DNA from: Bacteroidaceae bacterium
GTDB taxonomy: Bacteria; Bacteroidota; Bacteroidia; Bacteroidales; Bacteroidaceae
Direction of reading: 5' to 3'
Assembly: GCA_017466065.1 (NCBI GenBank)
Contig: JAFTUV010000041.1
Location: 1-28,130, forward strand
Length of the DNA: 28,130 nt
Shown here in pieces: positions 16,757-26,200 of this stretch. Every line of letters starts with the position of its first letter. The stretch's first letter is position 1. The notes below the pieces were generated by a model. That model ran no database searches, was not told the DNA's origin, and was given only the letters and a program-made list of their open reading frames with translations. A program made the translations under genes and the position numbers.

Positions 16757-19090
16757 ATGCAGAAGAATTTAGTAATTGTTGAGTCGCCCGCAAAGGCAAA
16801 AACCATAGAGAAGTATTTGGGAAAAGATTACAAAGTAATGTCGAGCTACGGGCACATTTGCGACTTAAAGAAGAAGGAGTTTAGTATAAACACCAGCACA
16901 TTTGAGCCGGAATATGAAATTCCGGCAGAGAAAGCCAAACTTGTGCAATCGTTGAAAAGCGAGGCGAAGAAGGCCGACACCGTGTGGCTGGCTTCCGATG
17001 AAGACCGCGAAGGAGAAGCTATCAGCTGGCACCTGTACACAGAACTCGGGCTGCAACCCGAAAAGACCAAGCGTATTGTATTCCACGAGATTACAAAGAA
17101 TGCAATTCTTAACGCCATTGAGAACCCAAGAGCAATAGATACCAACCTTGTGTATGCACAGCAGGCACGCCGAGTGCTCGACCGCATTGTGGGATTCAAG
17201 CTGTCGCCGGTATTGTGGCGCAAGGTGAAGCCGGCATTGTCGGCAGGCCGTGTGCAGTCGGTCACTGTGCGCCTTGTGGTGGAGCGTGAGCGTGAAATAA
17301 ACAATTTCACAAGCGAGCCTGCGTTCCGCATCACCGCGCAGTTTGAACTTGTGGGGGGCGAAGAGAAGAGAGTGCTGAATACCGAACTGTCGAGAAGATT
17401 CAAGACAAGGGAGGAGGCCGAGGCGTTCCTCGAATCGTGCAAGGAGGCTGCTTTTGTGATTGACGAAATAAGCACAAAGCCTTTAAAGAAGAGCCCCGCA
17501 GCACCATTTACCACTTCTACCTTGCAACAGGAGGCTGCACGCAAACTCGGATTCACCGTGTCGCAAACAATGATGGTTGCGCAAAGACTATATGAGAATG
17601 GTTACATTACCTATATGCGTACCGACTCGGTGAACCTTTCGTCGCTGTGCATAGGTTCGTGCAAGAGTGTGATTACAGACACTTATGGTGCAAAGTACCT
17701 GAAAAGCCGCAACTATTCGACAAATTCAAAAGGTGCGCAAGAGGCTCACGAGGCTATACGCCCGACATATATGAACAACACCACAATCGAGGGTACAATG
17801 CCCGAGAAACGATTGTATGAGCTTATATGGAAGCGCACCATTGCATCGCAAATGGCCGACACGCTTGCCGAAAAGACCATCGTGGAGATTGCCATCGAGG
17901 GGCACGAAGAACGTTTCGTTGCAACAGGCGAGGTTACTGTGTTCGATGGTTTTCTGCACGTTTACCGTGAATCGACCGACGAGGAGAATGGCAACGACAC
18001 TACAACAATACCTGCCGTTCACAAGGGCGAGCAGCTGAAAGCCGTGGAGATTGTCGCAACGGAGCGTTTCACGCAGCATCCGCCCCGATACACCGAGGCG
18101 AGCCTTGTACACAAACTCGAAGAGTTGGGAATAGGCCGTCCGTCGACCTACGCTCCCACAATAAGCACCATTCAACAGCGTGGTTATGTGGAGAAGGGTA
18201 ATAAAACAGGAACAAGCCGTAAATACACCATACTCACATTGAAGAATAACAAGATTACGGCAAAGGAGGGAAAAGAGAGCGTTGGAGCCGAAAAGGGGAA
18301 ATTGCTTCCCACCGACATTGGTATTGTGGTAAATGACTTCCTGCTCGATTTCTTCCCCGAGATTATGGACTACAACTTCACTGCAACAGTAGAGAAGGAT
18401 TTTGACGAAATTGCCGATGGCAAGAAGCCTTGGGTGAACCTCATAAAGGAATTTTACACCGAATTTGAGCCGCAGATCGAGAAGATTATACAGACGAAGA
18501 ACGAGCATAAGGTAGGCGAGCGCATACTTGGCACCGACCCCGCAAGCGGCAAGCCTGTCTCGGTGAAGATTGGTCGTTTCGGCCCCATAGTGCAGATAGG
18601 CTCGGCAAGCGACGAGGAGAAACCCAGATTTGCGCAGATGAAGCCCGGACAGACACTCGAAACCATTACTCTCGAAGAGGCTCTCGGGCTGTTCAGCCTG
18701 CCTCGTGCGTTGGGAGAATTTGAGGGCGAGGGCGTTACCATAGGTGCCGGACGCTTCGGGCCGTATATAAAGTATGGCAGCACTTATGTTACATTGCCAA
18801 AGACATACGACCCGCTTACAATTTCGTTCGAAGAGGCTACCGCACTCATCGTGGAAAAACGCAAGGCCGAGGCCGAGCGAATAATAAAGACTTTCGACTG
18901 CGAACCGGGATTGCAGGTGCTCAACGGACGCTTCGGGCCCTACATTGCCTACGACGGCAGCAACTATAAATTGCCCAAGAACGTAACACCCGGCGAATTG
19001 TCGTTGGAGGAGTGCTTGGATATTGTAAAGAAACAACAGGAGGGCGGCAAGACACCTGCAAAGGGCCGTCGCTACACAAAAAAGAGATAA
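16757..19090 (+). CDS. topA: DNA topoisomerase I
   Basis: The ATG at 16757 (MQKNLVIVESPAKAKTIEKY) is chosen over an in-frame TTG 30 bases upstream, which overlaps the promoter box. The 777-residue type IA enzyme relaxes negative supercoils. The TOPRIM domain holds VESPAKAKT (8-16) and DEDREGEA (81-88). KPALSAGRVQS (158-168) matches the DNA-binding region, and the nucleophile is Tyr286 in YITYMRTDS. The C-terminal part has topo_C-type repeats with GRFGPxxxxG motifs near 612 and 670 and a third near 720 (GRFGPYIAYD), without the four-cysteine zinc fingers of E. coli TopA, as is common in Bacteroidetes. It ends in a basic tail (KGRRYTKKR). aroK follows after one base. The assignment is secure. 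Confidence 0.97.
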   Translation: MQKNLVIVESPAKAKTIEKYLGKDYKVMSSYGHICDLKKKEFSINTSTFEPEYEIPAEKAKLVQSLKSEAKKADTVWLASDEDREGEAISWHLYTELGLQPEKTKRIVFHEITKNAILNAIENPRAIDTNLVYAQQARRVLDRIVGFKLSPVLWRKVKPALSAGRVQSVTVRLVVEREREINNFTSEPAFRITAQFELVGGEEKRVLNTELSRRFKTREEAEAFLESCKEAAFVIDEISTKPLKKSPAAPFTTSTLQQEAARKLGFTVSQTMMVAQRLYENGYITYMRTDSVNLSSLCIGSCKSVITDTYGAKYLKSRNYSTNSKGAQEAHEAIRPTYMNNTTIEGTMPEKRLYELIWKRTIASQMADTLAEKTIVEIAIEGHEERFVATGEVTVFDGFLHVYRESTDEENGNDTTTIPAVHKGEQLKAVEIVATERFTQHPPRYTEASLVHKLEELGIGRPSTYAPTISTIQQRGYVEKGNKTGTSRKYTILTLKNNKITAKEGKESVGAEKGKLLPTDIGIVVNDFLLDFFPEIMDYNFTATVEKDFDEIADGKKPWVNLIKEFYTEFEPQIEKIIQTKNEHKVGERILGTDPASGKPVSVKIGRFGPIVQIGSASDEEKPRFAQMKPGQTLETITLEEALGLFSLPRALGEFEGEGVTIGAGRFGPYIKYGSTYVTLPKTYDPLTISFEEATALIVEKRKAEAERIIKTFDCEPGLQVLNGRFGPYIAYDGSNYKLPKNVTPGELSLEECLDIVKKQQEGGKTPAKGRRYTKKR

Positions 19091-19091
19091 G

Positions 19092-19622
19092 ATGACACGC
19101 ATATTGCTCACCGGATATATGGGAGCCGGAAAAACCACGCTGGGGCGTGCGTTGGCCGACAGATTGGGGCTGACTTTTATCGACCTCGACCAATACATAG
19201 AGCAGAGGTTCCGCAAAAGCATCTCACAGATTTTTGCCGAAAAGGGCGAGGAGGGCTTCCGCGACATTGAACGGCGTATGTTGCACGAGGTTGCCGACTT
19301 TGAGGATATTATAATATCCACCGGAGGAGGAACACCCTGTTTCTTCGACAATATCGACTTTATGAACAGCAAGGGCATCACAGTCTATCTGCAAGTGCCG
19401 GTAGAGAGGCTGTTCATACGTTTGAGCATCGCCCGCAGACAGCGTCCGCTCATAAAGGACAAGAACGACGAGGAGTTGCGTGAATTCATTGCCGAGCAGC
19501 TTGCCAAGCGCGAGCCGCACTACTCCAAGGCACAGTATTCCTTCGCGGCCGACAAACTCGAAGATAAAGAACAGATAAATGCATCGGTTGAAGCATTCTG
19601 CCGGACATTCAACCTTCCTTAA
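19092..19622 (+). CDS. aroK: Shikimate kinase
   Basis: This 176-residue cytosolic enzyme phosphorylates shikimate to shikimate 3-phosphate, the fifth step of chorismate and aromatic amino acid synthesis. The Walker A loop GYMGAGKTT (8-16) is intact. Asp32 and Asp34 in DLDQYIE, Arg57 in FRDIE and the GGG at 78-80 form the magnesium and shikimate site, and RRQRPLI (115-121) is the lid. The length is typical. The start is one base after the topA stop, and speA starts 35 bases after the aroK stop, so the gene is embedded in the topA operon. The aroK/aroL symbol choice is conventional. Confidence 0.95.
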   Translation: MTRILLTGYMGAGKTTLGRALADRLGLTFIDLDQYIEQRFRKSISQIFAEKGEEGFRDIERRMLHEVADFEDIIISTGGGTPCFFDNIDFMNSKGITVYLQVPVERLFIRLSIARRQRPLIKDKNDEELREFIAEQLAKREPHYSKAQYSFAADKLEDKEQINASVEAFCRTFNLP

Positions 19623-19657
19623 ACAACATTTAATAATCGTTTAATACCGCACAACAA

Positions 19658-21553
19658 ATGAGAAGATGGCGCATTGAGGACTCGGAAGAGCTATACAACA
19701 TCAATGGTTGGGGAGCTTCGTATTTCAGTATCAATGAGGAGGGTAACGTTGCCGTTACTCCCAAGAAGGACGGTGTCCAAGTGGACCTGAAACAGTTAAT
19801 GGACGAATTGCAACTGCGCGACGTGGCTGCACCTGTCCTCATTCGTTTCCCCGACATTCTCGATAATCGTATAGAAAAAATCGCAGGGTGCTTTAAGATT
19901 GCATCGGCCGAATATCAATATAAGGGTAAGAATTTTATTGTTTATCCCATTAAGGTGAACCAGATGCGCCCTGTGGTGGAGGAGATTATGAGCCACGGAA
20001 AGAAATATAACATCGGGCTCGAAGCAGGCTCAAAGCCGGAATTGCACGAGGTTATTGCAATGAACACCGACAGCGACTCGCTCATAATATGTAACGGTTA
20101 CAAGGACGACAGCTACATTGAAATGGCTCTGCTGGCGCAGAAGATGGGTCGCAGCATATTTCTTGTTGCCGAAAAGCTCAATGAACTTAAACGCATTGCC
20201 AAGATTGGCAAAAGACTGGGCGTGCGCCCCAATATAGGCATACGCATCAAGCTGGCCTCGGAGGGCAGCGGAAAGTGGGAAGAGAGCGGTGGCGATGCAA
20301 GCAAATTCGGCCTTACATCGAGTGAATTGCTCGAAGCACTCGAAATTCTCGAAAAGTATGACATTAAGGATTGCTTGCGCCTGATACACTTCCACATTGG
20401 CAGCCAAGTGACCAAGATACGCCACATTAAGACCGCGTTGCGCGAGGCCTCGCAGTTCTATGTGCAGCTCCATAAAATGGGCTTCAAGGTGGAGTTTACC
20501 GACATTGGCGGCGGGCTGGGAGTGGACTACGACGGTACACGCTCGTCGAGCAGCGAGAGCAGTGTGAACTACTCTATTCAGGAGTATGTGAACGATGCTG
20601 TGTATGCAATGGTGGATGCGGCCGACAAGAACGGAATTCCTCACCCCAATATTATTACCGAGAGTGGCCGCTCGGTGTCGGCACACCACGCTGTGCTCAT
20701 TATCGAGGTGCTCGAAACGGCTGCCTTGCCGCAGATGGACGAGAATTGGGAGGTGGGCCCTGCCGACCACGACCTTGTGAAGGAACTCTACAAAATATGG
20801 GACGACCTCAACCAGCGCACTATGCTCGAAGCGTACCACGATGCACAGCAGATTCGCGAGGAGGCGTTGGAACTTTTCAGCCACGGTATTGTCGACCTTA
20901 AAACCCGTGCGCAGATTGAGAGTATGTTCTGGTCGGTGACACGCGAAATTCTGTCGATAGCAAAGACTATGAAGCACGTTCCCGAGGACTTCCGCAAGAT
21001 GCAGAAATTGATTGCCGATAAATACTTCTGCAACTTCTCGTTGTTCCAGAGCCTTCCCGACACTTGGGCCATTGACCAATTTTTCCCCATTATGCCCATA
21101 CACAGGCTCGATGAACGCCCCGACCGCACTTGTACCATACAGGATATGACCTGTGACAGCGACGGAAAGGTTACCGACTTCATTCACTACAACGGGAAGG
21201 CAAACTCGCTGTGTGTGCACAAGGTTAAGAGCAACGAGCCCTACTACATCGGCGTGTTTCTCGTGGGTGCTTATCAGGAGATTTTGGGCGACCTGCACAA
21301 CCTGTTCGGCGACACTAACGCTGTGCACATAAGCGTGGATAAGGATGGATATAACATCGACAAGATTATCGACGGCGAAACTATTGCCGATGTGCTCGAT
21401 TATGTGCAGTTCGATGCCAAGCGTCTTGTGCGCACATTGGAAACTTGGGTGACAAAATCGGTGAAACAGGGACGCATCACACTCGAAGAGGGCAAGGAAT
21501 TCCTGAACAACTATCGTTCGGGGCTTTACGGATATACCTATCTGGAACCTTAA
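19658..21553 (+). CDS. speA: Biosynthetic arginine decarboxylase (PLP)
   Basis: The 631-residue enzyme converts arginine to agmatine, the entry to polyamine synthesis. It has the alanine-racemase-like barrel of this decarboxylase group: the PLP lysine is Lys99 in YPIKVNQ, followed by EAGSKPEL, LIHFHIGSQV, DIGGGLGVDYDG and the glycine-rich ITESGRSVSAHHA. The C-terminal barrel carries CDSDGKVTDF and GAYQEILGDLHNLFGD, which complete the active site at the dimer interface. Length matches biosynthetic SpeA. The gene lies between aroK and argB (13-base gap to argB), so the arginine-consuming and an arginine-making enzyme are in one unit. Start codon MRRWRIEDSEELYN agrees with the usual N-terminus. 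Confidence 0.97.
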   Translation: MRRWRIEDSEELYNINGWGASYFSINEEGNVAVTPKKDGVQVDLKQLMDELQLRDVAAPVLIRFPDILDNRIEKIAGCFKIASAEYQYKGKNFIVYPIKVNQMRPVVEEIMSHGKKYNIGLEAGSKPELHEVIAMNTDSDSLIICNGYKDDSYIEMALLAQKMGRSIFLVAEKLNELKRIAKIGKRLGVRPNIGIRIKLASEGSGKWEESGGDASKFGLTSSELLEALEILEKYDIKDCLRLIHFHIGSQVTKIRHIKTALREASQFYVQLHKMGFKVEFTDIGGGLGVDYDGTRSSSSESSVNYSIQEYVNDAVYAMVDAADKNGIPHPNIITESGRSVSAHHAVLIIEVLETAALPQMDENWEVGPADHDLVKELYKIWDDLNQRTMLEAYHDAQQIREEALELFSHGIVDLKTRAQIESMFWSVTREILSIAKTMKHVPEDFRKMQKLIADKYFCNFSLFQSLPDTWAIDQFFPIMPIHRLDERPDRTCTIQDMTCDSDGKVTDFIHYNGKANSLCVHKVKSNEPYYIGVFLVGAYQEILGDLHNLFGDTNAVHISVDKDGYNIDKIIDGETIADVLDYVQFDAKRLVRTLETWVTKSVKQGRITLEEGKEFLNNYRSGLYGYTYLEP

Positions 21554-21566
21554 AAGAAACAGGATT

Positions 21567-22343
21567 ATGCAAAAGAAGAAGATAACCGTAATAAAGGTTG
21601 GTGGAAAAATAGTGGAGGAGAAAGGGTCGCTTGCCGACCTGCTCGACCGCTTTGCTGCAATAGAGGGCGACAAGGTGCTGATACACGGCGGGGGCCGCTC
21701 GGCCACAAAAATCGCCGAGAGCTTGGGCATTGAGAGCCGAATGGTTAACGGCCGACGCATCACCGACGAGCCTATGCTGCAAGTGGTTACTATGGTTTAT
21801 GGCGGTCTTGTGAACAAGAATATCGTTGCCGGGCTGCAAGCCCGCGGCGTGAATGCTCTGGGGCTCACCGGTGCCGATGCAAATATAATAAGAGCGCACA
21901 AACGCCCTGTGGGCGAGGTTGACTTCGGCTTTGTGGGGGATGTTGATTTTGCCGACGGCAATATGCTGGGCAGGCTCATAGAACAGGGCATTGTGCCCAT
22001 TGTGGCCCCGCTCACACACGACGGGAAGGGTAATCTGCTGAACACCAATGCCGACACTATGGCTGCCGAAACTGCCAAAGGGCTTGCCAAGCTCTATGAT
22101 GTGACGCTCACATACTGTTTCGAGTTTCCCGGTGTTATGCGCAACCCCGACGAGGCCGACAGCCTCATCCCAACAATAAACAAAGAGAGCTACAAGCAAC
22201 TGCTGACCGATGGCATTGTGAGCGGAGGTATGATTCCTAAAATCGACAATGCTTTCAACGCCATAGACAACGGGGTGTCGCAGGTTATCATCACAAAGGC
22301 CGACGCCATTGACGGCATTAGCGGCACGCACATTGTGGAATGA
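21567..22343 (+). CDS. argB: N-acetylglutamate (acetylated-glutamate) kinase
   Basis: The 258-residue cytosolic enzyme phosphorylates the acylated glutamate intermediate, the second step of arginine synthesis. The motifs VIKVGGKIVE (8-17), IHGGGRSAT (39-47), RMVNGRRITD and NTNADTMAAETAKGL are those of the amino acid kinase fold and place ATP and substrate. Some Bacteroidetes are known to use succinylated instead of acetylated intermediates; the sequence alone does not tell me which is used here. Residue choice in the acyl pocket could decide it. The gene starts 13 bases after speA and is followed 3 bases later by the metallopeptidase gene. Confidence 0.94.
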   Translation: MQKKKITVIKVGGKIVEEKGSLADLLDRFAAIEGDKVLIHGGGRSATKIAESLGIESRMVNGRRITDEPMLQVVTMVYGGLVNKNIVAGLQARGVNALGLTGADANIIRAHKRPVGEVDFGFVGDVDFADGNMLGRLIEQGIVPIVAPLTHDGKGNLLNTNADTMAAETAKGLAKLYDVTLTYCFEFPGVMRNPDEADSLIPTINKESYKQLLTDGIVSGGMIPKIDNAFNAIDNGVSQVIITKADAIDGISGTHIVE

Positions 22344-22346
22344 CAA

Positions 22347-23051
22347 ATGGCAACGAAGAGCCGGTTCACGCACCCCGAATACGGAGAAATTGTAATAAAC
22401 CGCAATCCACGGGCACGACGCATTATTTTGCGGGCGTGCCCCGATGCGTTATATATAACCCTGCCGACACGGGCCACCGAGAAGGACCTTTCAAAGGCTC
22501 TCGATGAATGTGGCCCGCGATTGAAGGCGCGACAGGAGCTTATGCAAAAGCCTGCGATTGATTGTAATTATCGCATAGATGCTCCGCTGTTCGGGTTCGA
22601 CATTGTGTGCTGCCGGCGCGACAAATTCGGCATAAGGCAGGAGAATGGGCACACTACCCTGCTGTGCCCCGACGGAACCGATTTTACCGACAGAAGCAGA
22701 CAGGAGTGGCTTAAAAAGGTTATTCTGAATGCTATGCGCAAAAGGGCGAGAGAGATTCTCCCGGTGCGTTTGCAGGAACTTGCCACAAAGCACAATTTAC
22801 ACTACACGGGGGTGAGCTTGCGCGACAGCCGCACCCGCTGGGGCAGTTGCAGCAGCCGGGGCACAATAGGCCTCAACATTCACCTTGTGCTGCTCCCGTT
22901 GGAACTTGTCGATTATGTGTTGTTGCACGAGCTGTGCCACACTGTGGAAATGAACCACAGTGAACGTTTCTGGGCGAGGCTCGATGCTCTTGTACAAGGT
23001 AATTCCAAGCTATTGAGAAGGGCCTTGCGGGAATTCCGTTGCTCTATTTAG
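22347..23051 (+). CDS. YgjP-like zinc metallopeptidase domain protein (DUF45)
   Basis: The 234-residue cytosolic protein has the YgjP/WLM-type layout: a beta-rich N-terminal region (EIVINRNPRARRIILR, 14-29), then helices and the core TRWGSCSSRGTIGLN (163-177). The zinc-binding helix is HELCH (194-198), and NHSERFW carries the third ligand His204. The HExxH pair and WGSCS signature make the family clear. Proteolytic activity has been little studied, so the substrate is unknown. It starts three bases after the argB stop and is probably the last gene of the topA operon; the next gene lies 242 bases on with its own promoter-like box. Confidence 0.93.
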   Translation: MATKSRFTHPEYGEIVINRNPRARRIILRACPDALYITLPTRATEKDLSKALDECGPRLKARQELMQKPAIDCNYRIDAPLFGFDIVCCRRDKFGIRQENGHTTLLCPDGTDFTDRSRQEWLKKVILNAMRKRAREILPVRLQELATKHNLHYTGVSLRDSRTRWGSCSSRGTIGLNIHLVLLPLELVDYVLLHELCHTVEMNHSERFWARLDALVQGNSKLLRRALREFRCSI

Positions 23052-23134
23052 AGACTGTTCATACTTCTAAAAAAATCTCTTCTTTCAGGAACCGTTCCGC
23101 TTGTTTCTTGGCTTTTGTTCATTTTTAACAGAAT

Positions 23135-23220
23135 TTGCAAACACCCGACAGAGGATAAAGTTCCCTGTTTGCAAGCATTTTAGCAATTTGCCGTGTATTT
23201 TGTCACAAATATTGCTAAAA
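23135..23220. promoter_or_regulatory. Tandem inverted repeats ahead of the sialidase promoter
   Basis: Two similar inverted repeats lie 3 bases apart. The first has TTGCAAACA (23135-23143) and TGTTTGCAA (23166-23174), perfect 9 bp with a 22-nt spacer. The second has TTTTAGCAAT (23178-23187) and ATTGCTAAAA (23211-23220), perfect 10 bp with a 23-nt spacer. The second ends 16 bases before the -7 box and covers the -33 region. They may be operator sites or a weak terminator of the upstream operon. Confidence 0.45.
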
Positions 23221-23244
23221 AAAACAAACTTTTTATTATCTTCG
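23212..23244 (+). promoter_or_regulatory. Possible promoter of the sialidase/esterase gene
   Basis: TATCTTCG (23237-23244) is a common Bacteroidetes -7 variant. TTG at 23212-23214 is 22 bases upstream, close to the usual spacing for the -33 element. The leader to the ATG at 23294 is about 45-50 bases and AT-rich. Confidence 0.45.
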
Positions 23245-23293
23245 CCCACGGATTTTTCCAATTTAACTTAAACTAACCATTAAATCTTAACTT

Positions 23294-26200
23294 ATGAAAA
23301 GAAAGTTACTTATGTTATTGGCCCTTGTGTGCGCCGTGTGCGTGTGGGCCGATGGGCCTTTCCGTAATCATCGTTATGATTCTTTCAAGGTGCTGGAACC
23401 CGCCGAGGGCAGTATCTTGTTCTTGGGTAACAGTATTACGGATATGCATTGCTGGCCCGAGGCTTTCAAGACCTCGGATGGCAATTATCTGCCCATTGTG
23501 AATCGTGGCGTTTCGGGCACATATTCTACCGAACAGAGTGATAATTTAGAGAGCTATCTGGCGAAAAAGCCCAAAAAGGTCTTTATGATGATTGGTACGA
23601 ACGACCTTGCTTCGAGCGGCGGACTGAATTTCACAGGCGAGCAGATTCTGACCTATGTAAAGAGCATTGTGGAGCGCATTCACCAACGTTCACCCGAAAC
23701 AAAGGTCTATCTTTACAGCATTCTCAACAACAACACATCGAACCGCCAGCAAGAGCGTTGGTTGCACACCAATGAGATTGTGAAAGCGTATGTTGAGGGA
23801 GAGAATGTCGATTGGCTCAAATATATCGACCTTTACGACAAACTCACCGGCATTGCAAGCGGTGGTGTTTGGAGCTACGACTATCTGCACCTCACTGCGG
23901 CATCCTACCAAGTGTGGTGCGACGCTATCTGCCCATATCTTCAAGAGGGAGAGAGCTACACTGTGAGCACCGTTTATCCCTCGAACACATCGGAGGTGCA
24001 GAACAACGGTGGGCTTGGTGGTGCCAACGGAATGCGTGCAACATATTTCAGTATGATGCCCATTGCCGCCGACGATATTCTTATTTTCGGCGATGAAATG
24101 GTGAAAAACGGCGAGTGGCAGGAGCTTCTCGGCAACCTCAACATAAAAAACCGCGGAACTGCTTGGGGCTATGGCGGCGACATTGCAACAACATCGAAAC
24201 TGGTCGATGCCACATACGCCGAAACGGGCGTGAGCAAGGTTGACGCAAAGGCTATCTTCCTGTACACCGGCACCGGCGATGCTAACGGAACCACCGATAT
24301 TGAAACCGTGAAGGTGAATTACAAGGCTCTGGTTGACAAGATTGTGGAAAAATCGCCCACATCTATAATCTACCTGATGGGACAGCTCCCCACAAACAAT
24401 GCCGACAATAACAGCAACCGCATTTCGGTTCTTAACGAGTATATGAAGAGCCTTGCCGGCGAGAAAATAAAATATGTCGACACATATACCCCGCTGCTCA
24501 ACGGCACGGTTGCCAATACCACATACTTCTACCCGAGCAACTATCTGGGTGGCAAGGGCTACATTAAAGTGGCTGCGTTGATAAAAGAAGCATTGGTGGC
24601 CGACTTCCCCACTCTTTCACTTAATGTAATAAGCGACGACGCGGCTGCCACACGCCACGCACAGGCGGGCTTGCGCAACCAATTGTCGCAGGCTGTTGCA
24701 AAAGGATTGATGGCTGAGATTGGCACAGAAGTAGGCCAATATGATGCCACCAAGATGGAGGCTTTCGACACCAAGGCGGCAGAGGCTTACACCTTGCTTG
24801 CAAAGAGCGAGATTACCGAGAGTGAGGTGCAGACACTTGTTGCGGCAATAGATGCTGCACTGTTGGCTGCACAGGCAATGCCCAAGGCCAGCACCACTGA
24901 TGCCGAATATTGGTACCAGATAACCTCGTTGCGCTCGTCCGACCGCTACATAACACCCGAAAGTGAGGGTGCAGCAGGCGTAACAGGCTCTCTCACCGAG
25001 AATCAGTATGCAAGCTCTATGTGGAAGTTTGTCGACCGCGGTGATGAGTCGTTCGACATTGTGAACCGTGAATACAACACCTATTTGAGCCCTGTGGCAA
25101 ACTACAACACACAGATTTTCACCACTGCCACACGCCCGTCAAGCGGCTGGACGGTGAGCTACTCGAACACTATGGGATATTATATAATCTCGTCGGGCGA
25201 GGTGCAGCTTAACCAGACAGGCTCGCCACAGAACTATGCCGTTTACAATTGGAGTGCAAGCAACAGCCTCGGCACCGACCGCAACGACCAAGGTTGCCAG
25301 CTGAAAATAACGGTTGCTCCCGAACCTATCGAACGCCCGGTGAACCAGACTTCGTTCGAGTATATTGTGGACAAGACCAATGGTAATCTTTATCGCGGGA
25401 CATCGGCCAACCAGTCGTGGAACAGCGCGTGGAAGAGCAACGCTACCCCGCAACTGCAATTCTCGTGCGGTGCCAACAATATGAACTGGTCGGGCAACAA
25501 TGTGCAGATGATGACCGGAACCGCCGAAACATCGACCTACACGCTCACACCGCCTGCGGGCTATGTAATTGAGGAGTATAGCTTTACATTCACCAATAAC
25601 GGGCACAGCACAGGGTTGTCGCTCACAATGAGCAATGGCACTGCCTACACCACAAGTACCACTGCAAAAACCGTGAGTGCGACGAAACAGAAATTATACA
25701 GTGTGGCATTCACATTGGCGGGTACCAACGGCAAGGGAGTGATTCTCACAGACTTCACCGTGAAAATAAAAGAGGACAAACAGGAGAAGCCGCAAGTGAG
25801 CACAGCCGACGAGCAATATTGGTATTACATTACCAGCGCTGCCACAAACACCTACTGCAAGGACAAGGTTATATACTACGACCGTGAAACAGAGCGTATG
25901 CGCTTTGCCGAAAAATCGTTCAGTGCCGACCGCATTTGGAGTTTCTGGGAGCAGAACGGCAAACTCGCCATAAAGAATTACAGGGGCGAATACATTGGCA
26001 CGGCTGGTGCGGGAACAGGTGGAGGAACAGCCTTCGGTATTGCCGATGCTGCCAACTACATCTACACCATACAGGATGCTTACGGCTACTTTATAATAAA
26101 GGACACCGGCACAGAACTGCACGCACAAGAGTCGGGGCAGGTGATTGTGCGCTGGGGCTCAGCCGAGGGTAACGCTTCGCTGTGGAGATTTGACGAGGTC

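Noticed and set aside
17726..19381. 551-codon open frame antisense to topA and aroK
   Set aside because: Both sense genes have full catalytic motifs; the antisense frame stays open because few codons on the sense strand give stops in this register. No family features are seen.
20030..21763. 577-codon open frame antisense to speA and argB
   Set aside because: Same reasoning: histidine- and leucine-rich product typical of a shadow frame, crossing two well-defined genes.
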